The notes below the pieces were generated by a model. That model searched no databases. It was not told the DNA's origin and saw only the letters and a program-made list of their open reading frames with translations. From the NCBI RefSeq assembly GCF_020921035.1, contig NC_063157.1:9088001-9152000 (forward strand): 64,000 nucleotides of DNA, written 5' to 3'. This document shows positions 1 through 10,900 of this stretch, in pieces. The DNA comes from Rhodamnia argentea. Taxonomy: Eukaryota > Streptophyta > Magnoliopsida > Myrtales > Myrtaceae. The first letter of the stretch is position 1. The number at the start of each line of letters is the position of its first letter. Position numbers and translations under genes: made by a program.

Positions 1-626
1 CCTTTTTACCCCTAATGTAAATTTTCAAGCCTTAAATTGGCGTTGATTGATGATTGATGATTGATGTGCAGTCCGGTCTGATACTATTGTGATTCGACCT
101 TCACGTCGAAATTATTTGTTTAAATATCGCTATCATAGATTTGGTCCGCATGTGCTTATTCCAGTTTTGTATTTGACATATTTATTTGATTGTGTGTTTA
201 CGAAAGTCTTTTAAAAAATTGCCTATTAATCGTTTTCCCTATATTGTTAGGTTAGGATAAATAGGTAATTGCATGAAATGACAGAAAAACATTATGCATG
301 ATCATTTAGTACTTGTTAGATAGGCGATGAGTTTAAAATGATATGCAGAATGTGTGGTTACCTTAGGGAATATCGGCTGGTTAGGTATCCGAATCTAGAA
401 GCTCTGGTTGCGTAGAAATCGAGATAACCCTCCTGTGTCTCGATTGGTTTCTAGTCGACCCCAATAAGCTAGTGGCGACTCTTAATAACATTTTAATTTG
501 CTAATCAGTAAAAAGAAATCCAATGTCATGCGAGGTAGGACTTGGGAGAACTCATGCCATTGACCGATGACAATACCTCTAAACCCGCCGGACCCTCCGG
601 AGGAGGCCAAAAGCAAGGTCGCGACA
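1..626. mobile_element. Possible 3' end of an LTR retrotransposon LTR
   Basis: No gene is visible here. The stretch from about 420 to 626 resembles the tail of large plant Ty3-type LTRs as I remember them (a 'ctagtggcgactc' block and an end in 'ggtcgcgaca'). It stops exactly where the copia integrase reading frame to its right stops making sense, so it probably marks an insertion or deletion border. The inner part and the other LTR lie outside the window. The class assignment is from memory of similar sequences and is weak. Confidence 0.35.
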
Positions 627-2782
627 TACGTATAGTACCGGTTTAATACCATCCGTGTACCCAATAACAATACATTTCTCTAACTTGCTTTCAAAGTTAT
701 CCTTTTTTTTTCCTTTGGCACATGCACATACGCTTCACAGCCAAACATTCTAACATGGGATATGTCTAGCTTTTTCCCGAACAGTGCCTTAAACGATGTC
801 CGATTCTTCAAAGATGATGTGGGAAACCTGTTCTTCATATAACACGCAAGAGCCACTACTTACGCCTAAAATTCAACTGCTAAGCTTGTACTACTCAACT
901 TACTCCTGGCCTTTTCCATAAGAGACCAATTAAGCTCTCTGCCACCCCATGCTACTAAGGTGAATATGGCCTTTTTTTCTTATTTGTTGTGCCGGTGGCC
1001 ACACAGAATTGATCAAATTTCGCTAAACAGAAATCTCCTTCATTGTCATTCCGCAAAACTTTAATCTTTCTATCAAATTGATTTTTCAATAAAGCTTTTA
1101 AGTTGCTAAATTTTTCTAACACATCATCTTTTCTCGGCAAGAAATATTTCCACACATATCCGGAATAATCATTAGTAAAAAAAATAATACCTTGGTTTTC
1201 CAAATTGTGCTGTAGGTGTAGGACCGAAGATGTCACTGTGGATTAAATCCAGAATCTTTTTTACTCCTCCTTCTATAGATTCAAAAGATATCCAATTCTG
1301 TTTCCCATGTAGTTAATGTTCACAAAATCTGAAATCCATAGAATAACTTGGGATTCCATCCACCATCTTCTTTGAATTAAGGGTCACCAGCACTTTCTCA
1401 TCGATATAACCCAATCTCCGATACCACAACATCACGGAATCTTCTTCCACCTGCTCCGTGATATGGCTCTCACCACCGATTATTGTAATTTCCAACAATT
1501 TCCACAGCTTTCCACAGCATTAACCCGTAGCAATCACCATAGATCTACGGGGTCAGCTTGTATGAATACTTGTCATTGGTGAAAGTAATACCAACATCCG
1601 ATATAGTTCCCGCAGAAATAAGATTCCTAGTAAGACTAGAAATATGCATCACATCTAGAAGATTCTTGACTGTCCCGTTTTTCATCTTCAACTTTATCTT
1701 TTCGTGACCGATAATGTCAAGCGTCGTATTATCTCCCATCCGCATTGTACCTCCTTGATGTAGCTCATAACTGCAGAGCTAATCTCTATGAGCCGTTATG
1801 TGGAAAGACGTTCCAATATCAATTATCTATGCATCGTGGTCAACTTGAGATGAGTCACAAACGAGATACATGTCTTCCATACTGTTGTCATCATCCTTCT
1901 TTTTACTAGACGATATCTCGCTTCTCCGGACCCACACTTTTGCTTCTGCAATCCTTCTTCAAGTGTCCAGCTTTTCCACACTTTCAGCACTTAATTTCGG
2001 ATCAATCTCGACTTTTAGGTCTTTCTCTAGACTTATTCCTAACACCAAATTTAAATTTAGATTGTTCATTGTTCCTTCCTCTTATGAAAAGAGCCTCTTT
2101 TGTTGCATTATTAGAACTTGCTCTCCTTATCTCCTCATACGATAAAGCAGATACAACGTTGCGCATCAACACCGGTTTGATCGAAACAATTATATGTTCC
2201 CATGAATTTGGTAATGAACATAGCAAAGTACATGCTTTATCTTCCTCATTTAGATTAACATCAATACATGCAAGGTGCCCACATATAGTATTAAACTCAT
2301 TCAAGTGTGCAGAAAAAGAACCACCTTCACTCATCCGAAGATTATAAAGTTGCTTCCGCAGAAACAACCTGTTCATGAGCGACTTACTCTGATAAAGCCT
2401 TTCGAGCTTCGTCTAGAGATCTTTCGTCATCTTCTCGGAGGTCATATTCACCAAGACGTTATCAGTAAGACATAACCAAGTCGGGCTTCACGCCTTTCGA
2501 TCGATGTTGATCCATGCCTTCAATTGATTGGATGCGGACGCAATCTCCTCCTCCTTCGCCTTCTCCTTGATAATGTGCTTAGGTTTATCTTCTTCAATCA
2601 TGTACCACAGATCTCTGTCCACGAGCAAAGCCTCCATATTTAACTTCCATAACTTGAAACCCTTTCCTCCAAACTTCTCCACTTCAATTCGCGATTGACC
2701 GGTTGATATCTTCTCAAGATTTGATTCTTCGGATTTCTATTCACCAAGAAACCCTAACCTCAAACCTCGCTCTATTACCGGA
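627..2782 (-). mobile_element. Broken Ty1/copia gag-pol (gag, protease, integrase; no RT)
   Basis: Read right to left on the minus strand this is a decayed copia polyprotein. Gag lies at about 2690-2000 (UBN2-type, with a start like MEKFGGKGFKLWK), followed by a zinc-knuckle stretch near 1990-1930. A protease-region remnant is at 1745-1545. The GAG-pre-integrase segment is at 1498-1313 (contains LWYRRLGYIDE). The integrase core is at 1236-955 (TNDYSGYVWKYFLPRKDD), and integrase C-terminal remnants run to about 630 (MFGCEAYVHVPKEKK, then KCIVIGYTDGIK). The parts are in different frames with stops between them. Reverse transcriptase and RNase H are absent, so the element is truncated on its 3' side at about 626. 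A diverged tRNA-Met-type primer site (2769-2782) joins it to the LTR on the right. It cannot be active. Confidence 0.85.
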
Positions 2783-3141
2783 TGTTAGGATTGGCGCATA
2801 ATCACAACGAAGTAAAAAGAGTGAGAGAAAGAAAATTTAGACAAGAGATTTTGTCTTGATTCACCCTTAAAAATAAGGCTACATACAGCAAAGAATTCCA
2901 TTATAATTAGCATCTCGCACCCCTCGTTACATTACTCAATTACAAGCAAAAAATAGTATATATAGCAGTAGTTATTCATAAGTCCAAACTCGAATTACTA
3001 ATGAAAAATTATGGTAATAAATCATAAAAGCCCTCTGGTGTCCGGGGGTACTACCTCCTTGAGACCCTTACCGGAGCGGCTCCCCCAGAACGGGACCCAC
3101 GTGCTTTCCCGTCGCAAGGGAGTATGAACTACACCCCAACA
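2783..3141 (-). repeat. 5' LTR of the broken copia element
   Basis: This 359-bp block starts TGTTAGG and ends CCCAACA, an inverted pair typical of copia LTR ends. It sits immediately beside the primer-site relic of the minus-strand copia element, exactly where its 5' LTR should be. The partner 3' LTR is missing. No target-site duplication can be checked because the other end is lost. Confidence 0.7.
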
Positions 3142-3297
3142 TTCTTCTCTATCATTTTTTTTTCTTCAATTCGTAGCGCGTTGAATGCATAATTGTGTCA
3201 AGGAAGTTCAACTACCTAAGTTGCTAGTAAAATAGTGCTAAATGGTTGTAACCTTCACAATCTTGAACTTTAACCCGTTTGGTGATTATGTAGAAGT

Positions 3298-3644
3298 TAG
3301 CATCCGCTTGTCAAGTTCTTGGATCTTTGTGGTGATGTAGCTGGGGTTCTCGCCAATGATGCCCTTCCAGTTGGAAATCGTGAGGCTGGTGATGCGCTTA
3401 AGCCTGCATATCACAGGGCGGATAGTACTCATCATATGGCCGGGCCGCTTCGCCCGCTCGAAGATCGGATTCTCCTACTCATCGTGGAGGTTGATGTCGG
3501 TTATGCAATAGGTCTTGGCATCGCAATTGATGCCATACCAATTGCAGCAACAGTTGGCACCAGTCCAAGAGTTGAAGCCGCCCAAGTAAAGCTCATGGAG
3601 GGCGGCTCGGAGCGAGAGGAGGGCCGCACGGTCCGATGGCTGCT
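3298..3644 (-). pseudogene. DRT100-like LRR protein, N-terminal fragment (pseudogene)
   Basis: On the minus strand from about 3644 a frame encodes the N-terminal cap typical of plant DRT100/polygalacturonase-inhibitor-like LRR proteins. It has PSDRAALLSLRAALHE, then FNSWTGANCCCNWYGINCD, then a run resembling 'ISPAICRLxRLSSLTIADWKGIxGEIPxCIT' (here ICRLKRITSLTISNWKGI). An in-frame TAG interrupts it after INLHDE, and the similarity ends near 3330 with no LRR array. The functional family consists of secreted leucine-rich repeat proteins of about 370 residues; only about 100 codons remain here. The upstream side runs into a GA microsatellite. It may be a transposon-captured or segmentally duplicated fragment. 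Confidence 0.7.
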
Positions 3645-3719
3645 AGGAATTGATAGTGGACGCGGGGACTAGAAATAGCAGCGTAGCTCTTCTAGTGTTA
3701 TGGAACAAAATTGTGTTCT

Positions 3720-3720
<1 letters not shown>

Positions 3721-3787
<67 letters not shown>
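3721..3787. repeat. (GA)n microsatellite
   Basis: About 33 uninterrupted AG dinucleotides. The frames through it give Arg-Glu or Ser-Leu repeats and are not genes. Confidence 0.98.
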
Positions 3788-3789
<2 letters not shown>

Positions 3790-3790
<1 letters not shown>

Positions 3791-4302
3791 AGCGTGCATG
3801 AAACAAAACTATGTTCTTCGAGCCTCGCGGGTGATAGTGGCGGTGGGCGGGTGGCGGCGAGCGGGCGGCTGCAGTAAGCGGTGGCGGCAGTAGTGGGCGA
3901 GTGGCGGGGTGGGCAGCCGTAGTGGGTAGTGGGCAGGCGACAGCGGTGGGCAACGGTAGTGGTAGTAGGCGAGTGACAGGGGTAGGCAGCTATAGTGGGC
4001 TGCGGTGGGTGCTCCCGTAGCGGGTGGGCGGTGACGGTAAGGCGTGGTAGGCTGCGGCGGGGAGAGCAGAGGTGGTGGGCAAAGGCGGGCAAGTGGTGGT
4101 GGTAGCGATAGGGGTTTGGAAAGCTATAATCCATGGATCGAAAATGAGTTGAGCTAAAACCCATTAAAATCCATATTTGAGTAGGCTTTTATAATCTTGG
4201 ACCCACATTTGACCCTTTTTTAAAATTTAGTGAACCCATATATGATACAAGTGTATAAAAGTGAGTTAAAAAGTGAATCAATGACCCACATTGACAGCTC
4301 TA
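3790..4302. repeat. GGC/GTGG-rich low-complexity tract and hAT-like element end
   Basis: From 3830 to 4120 the sequence is a degenerate run of GGTGGCGG/GTGGGC units. From 4140 to 4302 it turns AT-rich and ends with TTGACAGCTCTA (4291-4302), the outer end seen in many plant hAT-type non-autonomous elements. The matching left end was not found, so the element is partial. No gene is visible. Confidence 0.45.
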
Positions 4303-6784
4303 GTCAATCCTAGGAAATAATATGACTTCTTATGGTACCATAAAACCCTAAGTCCCTAAACCTTAAACTCTAGGCGTTAAGCCGTGGTTATGACTTTGGC
4401 CCCATTGTAGTGCATTGCAACAGTTTATACCATTACGAATGTTGAAGTTATTATCTCATATCGCTTGACAAAGATTTTTATATGCTCTTTATATTCATAT
4501 GGTCTCCCTACACCTACCAGTTTAAACTTTTGATTTGGACTTTTTAACAAAGGAGTACGTCAGAAGTAAAATCTTGAATGTAACAAAGCCCTAGAGATCC
4601 TTAGTAATATCAATGAAATCATTGAACGTGTCTTTTGGAAATTGCATGTTTTGTCAATGAAGTTCAAGGGTTAACGTGTAAATGTGTGAATTTGTTTTTG
4701 ACAAAAAGAGTTTCAATACTGAGTAAATTTATTTATGTAATAGAAAAGAGGAAATCCAAATCTCTAATACCCAAAAACTCACCAAAAATAAAGGAAAATC
4801 AAGTTGAATTTTTGGAACATGGATACTACCCTGTATTTGAAATCTGAAATCGAAGTTCTCCGATTTTCGATTCTACTCCGAAATTACGCTCACCCCTACT
4901 TTCTTCAGGGATCCTGAGTCGTCCTTTAGGAACAGGACTAACATCACGTTTTCAATCCACTCAAAATTCCGACCAAAAAAAAAAAAAACCCACTCAAAAA
5001 ATATACAGTCGACGTTTAGATTAGGTGATTCACGAGGAATTACTGTTTTACGAAAGTTACTTCTGAGGCGAATTAAACTTGAGACCATAATTTCCTGTTC
5101 ATGATGCATCATCACACCGATTTTGATTAATTGTACGAGGACAAACCCTAGTTTTTCAGGCCCACTATGTAGAGATACCCAACTATATGGACATGAAGCC
5201 CACCAACTTACCCTTCAAAAAGTCCAATATTCCCCAAAAGGAGCCACGTTTTGCACCCTTCAAACCCAATTTCTTGATGCGTCCAGCTTCTCCAAAGACA
5301 AAACCATGTCTCATGAAGCCGGTAACAGTTTCCTAGATTCTATTGTAACTCGATTAAATTGTAGTAAGGTCAAATTTATAGATGATCATATGATATTTAG
5401 CAAAACTCGGGTATAGTCAAGGTGCTAATTATTCACGACGACATAGTACGACCGAGCTATGTCAACGGACAAGATTAGCCTAGGATAATTCGTCTCGAAA
5501 AGCATTTGAGAGTCAATTGACGACTAAAGAAAATCTATTCTGTGAATTAATTGAACATACAAGTCATTATAAAATGTTGCTTGTAGAAATTAATTAACTC
5601 GCTTTTATAACTAGGTTTCAGCTTGAGCACAAATCAACAGTGACTCAAGTCTCCTTAACAGCTTACATGCTTTCGTCATTAGTCATCAACATGAACTTTT
5701 CATCGTTACTTAATCGAAAATTTGAGTGATCAATCAGAATGGGTTAATTTTCTAGTGTTCGCGATAGCTTATTTTCAAAATACACATGAACGTTTATCAT
5801 TGCTTTTATCCCTAGTTATACACAAAATTAGATCAATCTTTGCACTTCGTTCACCAATTATGGATTTTCTTTCTCCACGCATTAAACTATTATGGGGTTA
5901 ACACCATTTCACCCAATCATGTTGGGTTCACATGTATATAAATAAAAAATTATTCCTTCAATGGAGGCTGCAGCTGCGGCGGCGAGATTTTGAGTTCGAT
6001 TTGCATTGGAGAAGAGATTCATATGTATCCATCGTAGTCTATCTCTAAACTCCGATTTAGCATTGAGCTTAAAATCATTACAAATTCAAAAAATCATAAG
6101 AATGATTTAAAAGATATGGGAAAATTACCAAACCAATCCTAAACCAAAGTGCGGAATTTGCGGATGCCAATTTAGATTCCAAACATTTCAATTGTATCAA
6201 TACGGTTCTAAACCTTTGCCCGAAATTCCAATATAGTCTTTCTGGTCGATTGCTGTCGAAAGTTACCAACGTGACAATCCATGTAGGATGTTGTTTCAGT
6301 AGAGTTGTCCACATCGGTGTTTCATATAGGACGGCCGGACGGCGGGCGATGATTGGGCGCCACATCACCTGTGTGTAGACGCAAAAACAAAACTTATGTT
6401 TTTCTTCTTGCTTAGCAAACCCATGAAGATACCGCAGATAAGCCCTAGCATAAGGGAGAAAATTTTTGGCATCAAACCAATTGATCCACACCCACGCGCA
6501 CCACATAAACCTAAAGCATGGTGCAAACCAACAGTTATTAGTTATTTCTCTCGACAATTTCTTTCACGTCGTACGCACGTAGGTTGGAAGAGTCAATGCT
6601 CACATTTCGACAACCGTCCCTGCTAAATTAAGCTGATAAATCGCACACTTTGAAGCATGTTATAATATATGTATAGCTCCATGATGTTCGAGCGTTGACC
6701 AGTTTATTTTTCTATTCGTGGAGCGACAGACGCGTGCATTTCCACGTTCGTGGGGGAACGAAGCACCATCTATCAAGACATATT
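4303..6784. other. Intergenic, no recognisable gene
   Basis: AT-rich sequence with only short, unconvincing frames. The 159-codon minus-strand frame at 6078-6557 has no domain I recognise and unusual Trp/Phe/Arg use. It overlaps a stretch that reads like a dispersed repeat (about 6110-6360), so I do not call it a gene. Confidence 0.6.
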
Positions 6785-6985
6785 TTGCCTAATACTATTA
6801 GGATTAATATCACCAAAAATTCCAGATTGATATGTATGTGATAAATTTATTCTAAGCTAATATTTTGATCACGAAAAAATATCAAACTAATACATTTATG
6901 ACAAATTTGTCCCAAACTAATTTTTTTACTACCAAAAACCCCAAATTAATACTCCCGTGACAAATTTACCCTTCGTTAGTGTAAT
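6785..6985. repeat. Partial foldback repeat, 'dacaaatttatcccaaact' family
   Basis: Three diverged tandem units of about 50-60 bp, each with a core like 'tgataaatttattc(t/c)aa' and 'ccacgaaaaatc'. The same units form both arms of the foldback element at 40884-41516. Here only one arm is present. Confidence 0.6.
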
Positions 6986-7164
6986 GACCCAATTTTTTCA
7001 CCAACTTAAGTTAGGAGCAGATTAGCGCTCGGACTCAAGTCGATAGTATGGTAAACGAGCTTTGAGAAAGATTATAGCTGTGGTGAATTTATTTTTAGGG
7101 ACAGTATATGTTTTATTTGGGTCTTGTTGGAGCAAATACGCAAAAAATTGGGACTAACAAGAGC

Positions 7165-7310
7165 AAGAAATGACGCGTGTCGCGCAACGGTGACCATTGG
7201 CGACATGTGGCAATGCGTGTCGACACGTATCACCGTCAATGCCACGTGGCACCACACATGGCAACACGTGTCAGCTCGCCGGTGCCACAAGTCACCACGT
7301 GGCATCTCGG
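7165..7310. promoter_or_regulatory. Cluster of G-box (CACGTG) palindromes
   Basis: Three CACGTG cores lie within 60 bp (7243-7248, 7265-7270, 7296-7301). The first sits in a perfect GCCACGTGGC palindrome. Several near-matches lie around them (cacgta, catgtg, gcgtgtcg). In plants such ACGT clusters bind bZIP and bHLH factors (ABRE or light response). No gene that I recognise follows, so the role is unproven; it may be part of an LTR or a lost promoter. Confidence 0.4.
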
Positions 7311-7384
7311 CCGTTAATCGTCGTCGCCTCCTTTCCGTTATAGATAGCGCCTTCCCCATCATTTCTGACGATAACGAACGATAA

Positions 7385-8409
7385 CTAAACAGCCCTTACG
7401 CCCTTTCCCCACTCCTTGTCGCGCCGTGTCTCTCGCCGCATGTTCACCAAAGCCGTGCCATGTCGAATCCGTGATTGTCAAGCCAACTCAAGGAGTGTGG
7501 TGCTTCCCAAGTCGAGTCACGCGCACGCCAAGAAGGAAAGGCTATTCGAGCTCATTCATGCATCGTTTCTACTTCAATTTTGTTTGAATAATAATCTAAG
7601 GCAAATAGATCCCTAGTCCTTATTACCAGACTTGCTATGGTTCATTATTGTGAGTGTTAAGCTCCGATCGATCTTGATTGCGGTAAATTAGACTTTATGC
7701 TTTATTTGATTGTATTGGACGATGTTGGGCTTTTCTCCAATTTTGCGATTCTATAGAAGGTTTTGTCGTTCGGCCTAGTGATCGTACTTATTGGGTTATA
7801 CTCACTTCATTGGTTGAAACATTTTTCAAAATATTAGAATGCCATATCCATCGATTCCTGTGCAGCATAATTGTTATGGCAAACCCTTACGGATAAGTCG
7901 GTGTGCAGAAGAGTATACAAATTCTTGACCCAACAATCCTTTAAGGATTCGTTATTAGATGATCCATTCTCGATTTTATGTGAATGAGGGATTATCAATC
8001 GGAATGTTTGCTTTCGAGTTCAAAGCAATGTACCATCGCGATTTAACAAGATGGATAGGTCTTATCGCACATCACCAATTTGACAAGGATGGTGAGACTG
8101 AGAATATGGATGGCAGCAGGGAATTCAGGCTGCATACCAATATGATATTTGCGTTTGGTACTCAAGAGTAGATTACCTTCCTTTGCAAATCTTCCCAGCT
8201 TAATCCGTGTAAATAAAGGAATGATGTACTTAGTTTAAATTTGATATGAATAAGAAGTGTTGAACCAATTTGCTGAATGATCTTACTGATTGCGATGTGT
8301 CTTGTCCGGTTCTTGAAACCCGTTAAGGCCATACCCTTGTGTTAGGTAAAGAGAAAAATGGGAGAAAAGAAAAAAAAAAGAAAAAAAAAGAAATCAAAAT
8401 ATAAAATGA
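7385..8409. other. Non-genic stretch, nothing recognised
   Basis: Holds short open frames (for example 7416-7616 and 7959-8171, plus strand) without a recognisable domain, splice structure or codon bias. The texture (pyrimidine-rich leader, then AT-rich) could be part of an old LTR, but no second copy is in the window. Confidence 0.4.
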
Positions 8410-8990
8410 ATAAAATGTCTTTGATCAAGCTTTTCTTTGAAATAAAGAGGGCGTTTTAAGCTCTTATTTAAAATAAAATTTATTTTAGACTTTTTTTGAG
8501 GAAATAAGAGCACTTCATGTCTTTATTTAAAAATTTTTTAGGTATAATATGCTGTACAGACGTCAGCCGAAACAGTTGACTCGTTCACTCGATTGGGCAG
8601 GCATGGTGGGTCATCCACATCAAATTCAAATGTGATGCTGGCGAGTGATGGAGGAGATCTTCCAGAAGCGCATAAACAGATGGCATATTCACAGTTTGGC
8701 GCATGCTTTCCATCTGAAGTTTTATCGGGATAATTGTAAAAAGCATCCTGACGTCTGCATCTGCAAATCATATTTCATGCTCGCTTTTGAAATCTCTGAT
8801 TCGCATATTCAGAGGGGATGCGACCACTTGCCCGCGACCGAGGGGAGGCCAAATGCCCCCAGCCAGTGACCGATTGGCCCACCGGCCCTTTGAACAGAAA
8901 AAAAAAATTATTGAAAAGAAAGAAAAAAGAAAAGAAAGAAATAAAGAAAGAATAAATAAAATTCAAAAAATATATATTATAATATTATTA
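8410..8990. repeat. Partial foldback element, 'AATAAGGACCTGAAGTG' family, copy A
   Basis: At 8420-8540 there are degenerate units like 'cttatttaaaataa' and 'gagcacttcatgtcttt', which recur at 16460-17209 and 40150-40612. A Gly/Ala-type GC-rich core follows at 8820-8885 (cgaggggaggccaaatg), then a purine-rich A/G tract at 8895-8970, the same order as in the other copies. Between them (8540-8800) lies an unrelated segment whose minus frame reads as 77 codons with six cysteines, which I do not recognise. Confidence 0.5.
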
Positions 8991-10160
8991 AAAAATTATC
9001 ATTGCCAGCGTCGTCAATGCCATATAAGATGTCTGGCATCTATGTCAATGATTTCCAATAAAAAATGCTCGGATGGACTCAATTGATGAAAGGTGAAAAA
9101 ATTTAGGACTCAATTAGCAAAATTATAAGGTTTAAGACTCAATTGGCAATAATGCAATACGTTTATGAATTTTTAGATAATTTTTCTTTAATATATAGGA
9201 ATTGTCATTTTTTCTTTGGAAGTCGCTAGTCTGACAGTTTGGCAATACTATCAATTATTTCTAACTCCACGTTCTCCCAATCAATGAGTGATTTATGCAA
9301 AACACACGGTGATGGTATATGAATCTATAGTTGAGATTGTATCGTCTATAACAATATTATCACAATCAGTTGAAGTATTTCCCCTTTTTTCTTTCCTAGA
9401 CCGCCATTGTAAAAAAAAGAAAAGACCCAAAAACCCTAATATGCATTTCTCTCTCCTATCCCATCACCGGCCGGATGCCACCCCCAACCGCCAACTGACC
9501 TAACTCCCAATCGTTGCTGACCTAAAACTTGAGGTCAACGATCGTCGCTGCCTCGAATTTGGTCTACGATCGAGGTCGAGTAACCTTATCAGGTCGAGCC
9601 CTGGTCTCCAATAGCTGTCACCATGGGAGACTTGCAAGACATGTCCCAAAGTTCACATAGCCGTTGTGAGCTTTGACGAGCCCCCCCGATCAAGCTCATG
9701 GCAAGCAAGAGTTCCGCAAGCCGCGAGCTCCATGAGAGAGAGGAGTGAGGGAGGGTTGTCAGGGCCGAGGGGTTAATTCAGAGGCGAAAGGCACCCGAGG
9801 CAGCGTCGGGCGGCCATTGGAGAGAGAGAGAGAGAGAGAGCGCGCGAGCGAGAGAGAGTCCGTTGTGAGGTGAGCGTAGGGTAGAGAGATGGGTGTAAGG
9901 TTTAAGGGTAGATGTATCTTTTTAGTTCGGCGGAGATCCAAAATGAAAATTTTTGAAAGTGAAGATGAGTTTTTCATATGTGAGTGCCAACCTCAAGATG
10001 GGTTTTGTAATTTTCCCTGTATTGTGTATGCTCATTGCTTTTGCGTAAGACGGTAAAGTAAACTTATGTTTTGTTTGGAATCGGCTTCGGCCTCTTCACC
10101 CACGCATACATTACCAGATGTTCTTGATGATGGTCTTTACGTACCGTTAATGCAATTCAA
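8991..10160. other. Intergenic, with a short GA microsatellite
   Basis: No gene is seen. 9080-9160 has repeat-like units ('aggactcaattagcaaaat', 'taagactcaattggcaa'). 9821-9858 is an interrupted (GA)n run. The frames around it are low-complexity. Confidence 0.6.
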
Positions 10161-10171
10161 CTTAATCAACC

Positions 10172-10300
10172 CTCACCATTAGCGTAATCGATTGGAGCGT
10201 CCGGGAGAAGCTCGTGAACCGAAGGTCACTCATTCAAATCCCACAAACCGTGTCCAAATTGTTCTGTGCCAACACCACATGCGCAATCTGATGTCTTAAA
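10172..10300 (+). mobile_element. tRNA-derived SINE-like copy 1
   Basis: A tRNA-type internal promoter is visible: an A-box-like 'tagcgtaatcgattgg' (10180-10195) and a B-box-like 'attcaaatcc' (10232-10241). The sequence after the B box (cacaaaccgtgtccaaattg, then ttctgtgcc) is related to that after the B box at 17466-17500, so the two appear to be members of one family. No 3' tail or target-site duplication was defined. Confidence 0.42.
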
Positions 10301-10860
10301 CTTAGCCAGTCGATAGGGTGTTTCCAGGTTACCTAACGTATTCATGTGGGCGGTAGTTGTATAATTTAGCCAAAAAGCGTGTTAGGCGGTCAGCTATGCA
10401 TGTAGATTTCATAATCAAGGATGCTAACAAAGTCACAATTAGTATGCGCTGGCGTAATTATGTATTTTATCGCCTTTCACTTAGTTAGCACCGGGACTTT
10501 TAAATAGTGGTACGTTCAGAGTCGTTGTCTAATCGAAAAAGAAGTTTAATTTAAAGGGTTGTGTCGTCACATTTGGCGACCAATTTCAAAAGAGCTTTTG
10601 TCTTGATCAGGTGCAAGGATGAATCTGCTCCCCAGATTAGCACGTTTCGAGGAAATCGAATGAATCTCGACAGTTGTTTTTGTTCCTTAGTTTTATTGGA
10701 GTTCACTAGATGTTACGTAAGATCATGCATGCAATTTGTTAAAGAAATCACCACCCTAGTTATGCTACGGATCGTCGCTAAATTTTCTTTTGGGGTAGTG
10801 TTTCTCGTCGAACAGTTATTTAATTAGTTGTTGACTTTGTGGAACCCTCGGTTTGCTATG

Positions 10861-10870
10861 TATATATAAG
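10861..10870 (+). promoter_or_regulatory. TATA box of the WUN1-like gene
   Basis: TATATATAAG lies 31 bp before the start codon at 10901. With the usual plant spacing of about 30 bp, transcription would begin within a few bases of the ATG, leaving almost no leader. A further upstream start that skips this box is possible. Confidence 0.55.
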
Positions 10871-10900
10871 TAGAGCTGGCTTGTCGGATCTCCCACGGGA

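Noticed and set aside
3643..4164. Minus-strand frame of 173 codons
   Set aside because: It is a translation of the GA microsatellite and GGC-rich low-complexity DNA.
6078..6557. Minus-strand frame of 159 codons
   Set aside because: No domain, odd composition, and overlap with repeat-like sequence; no splice or promoter support.
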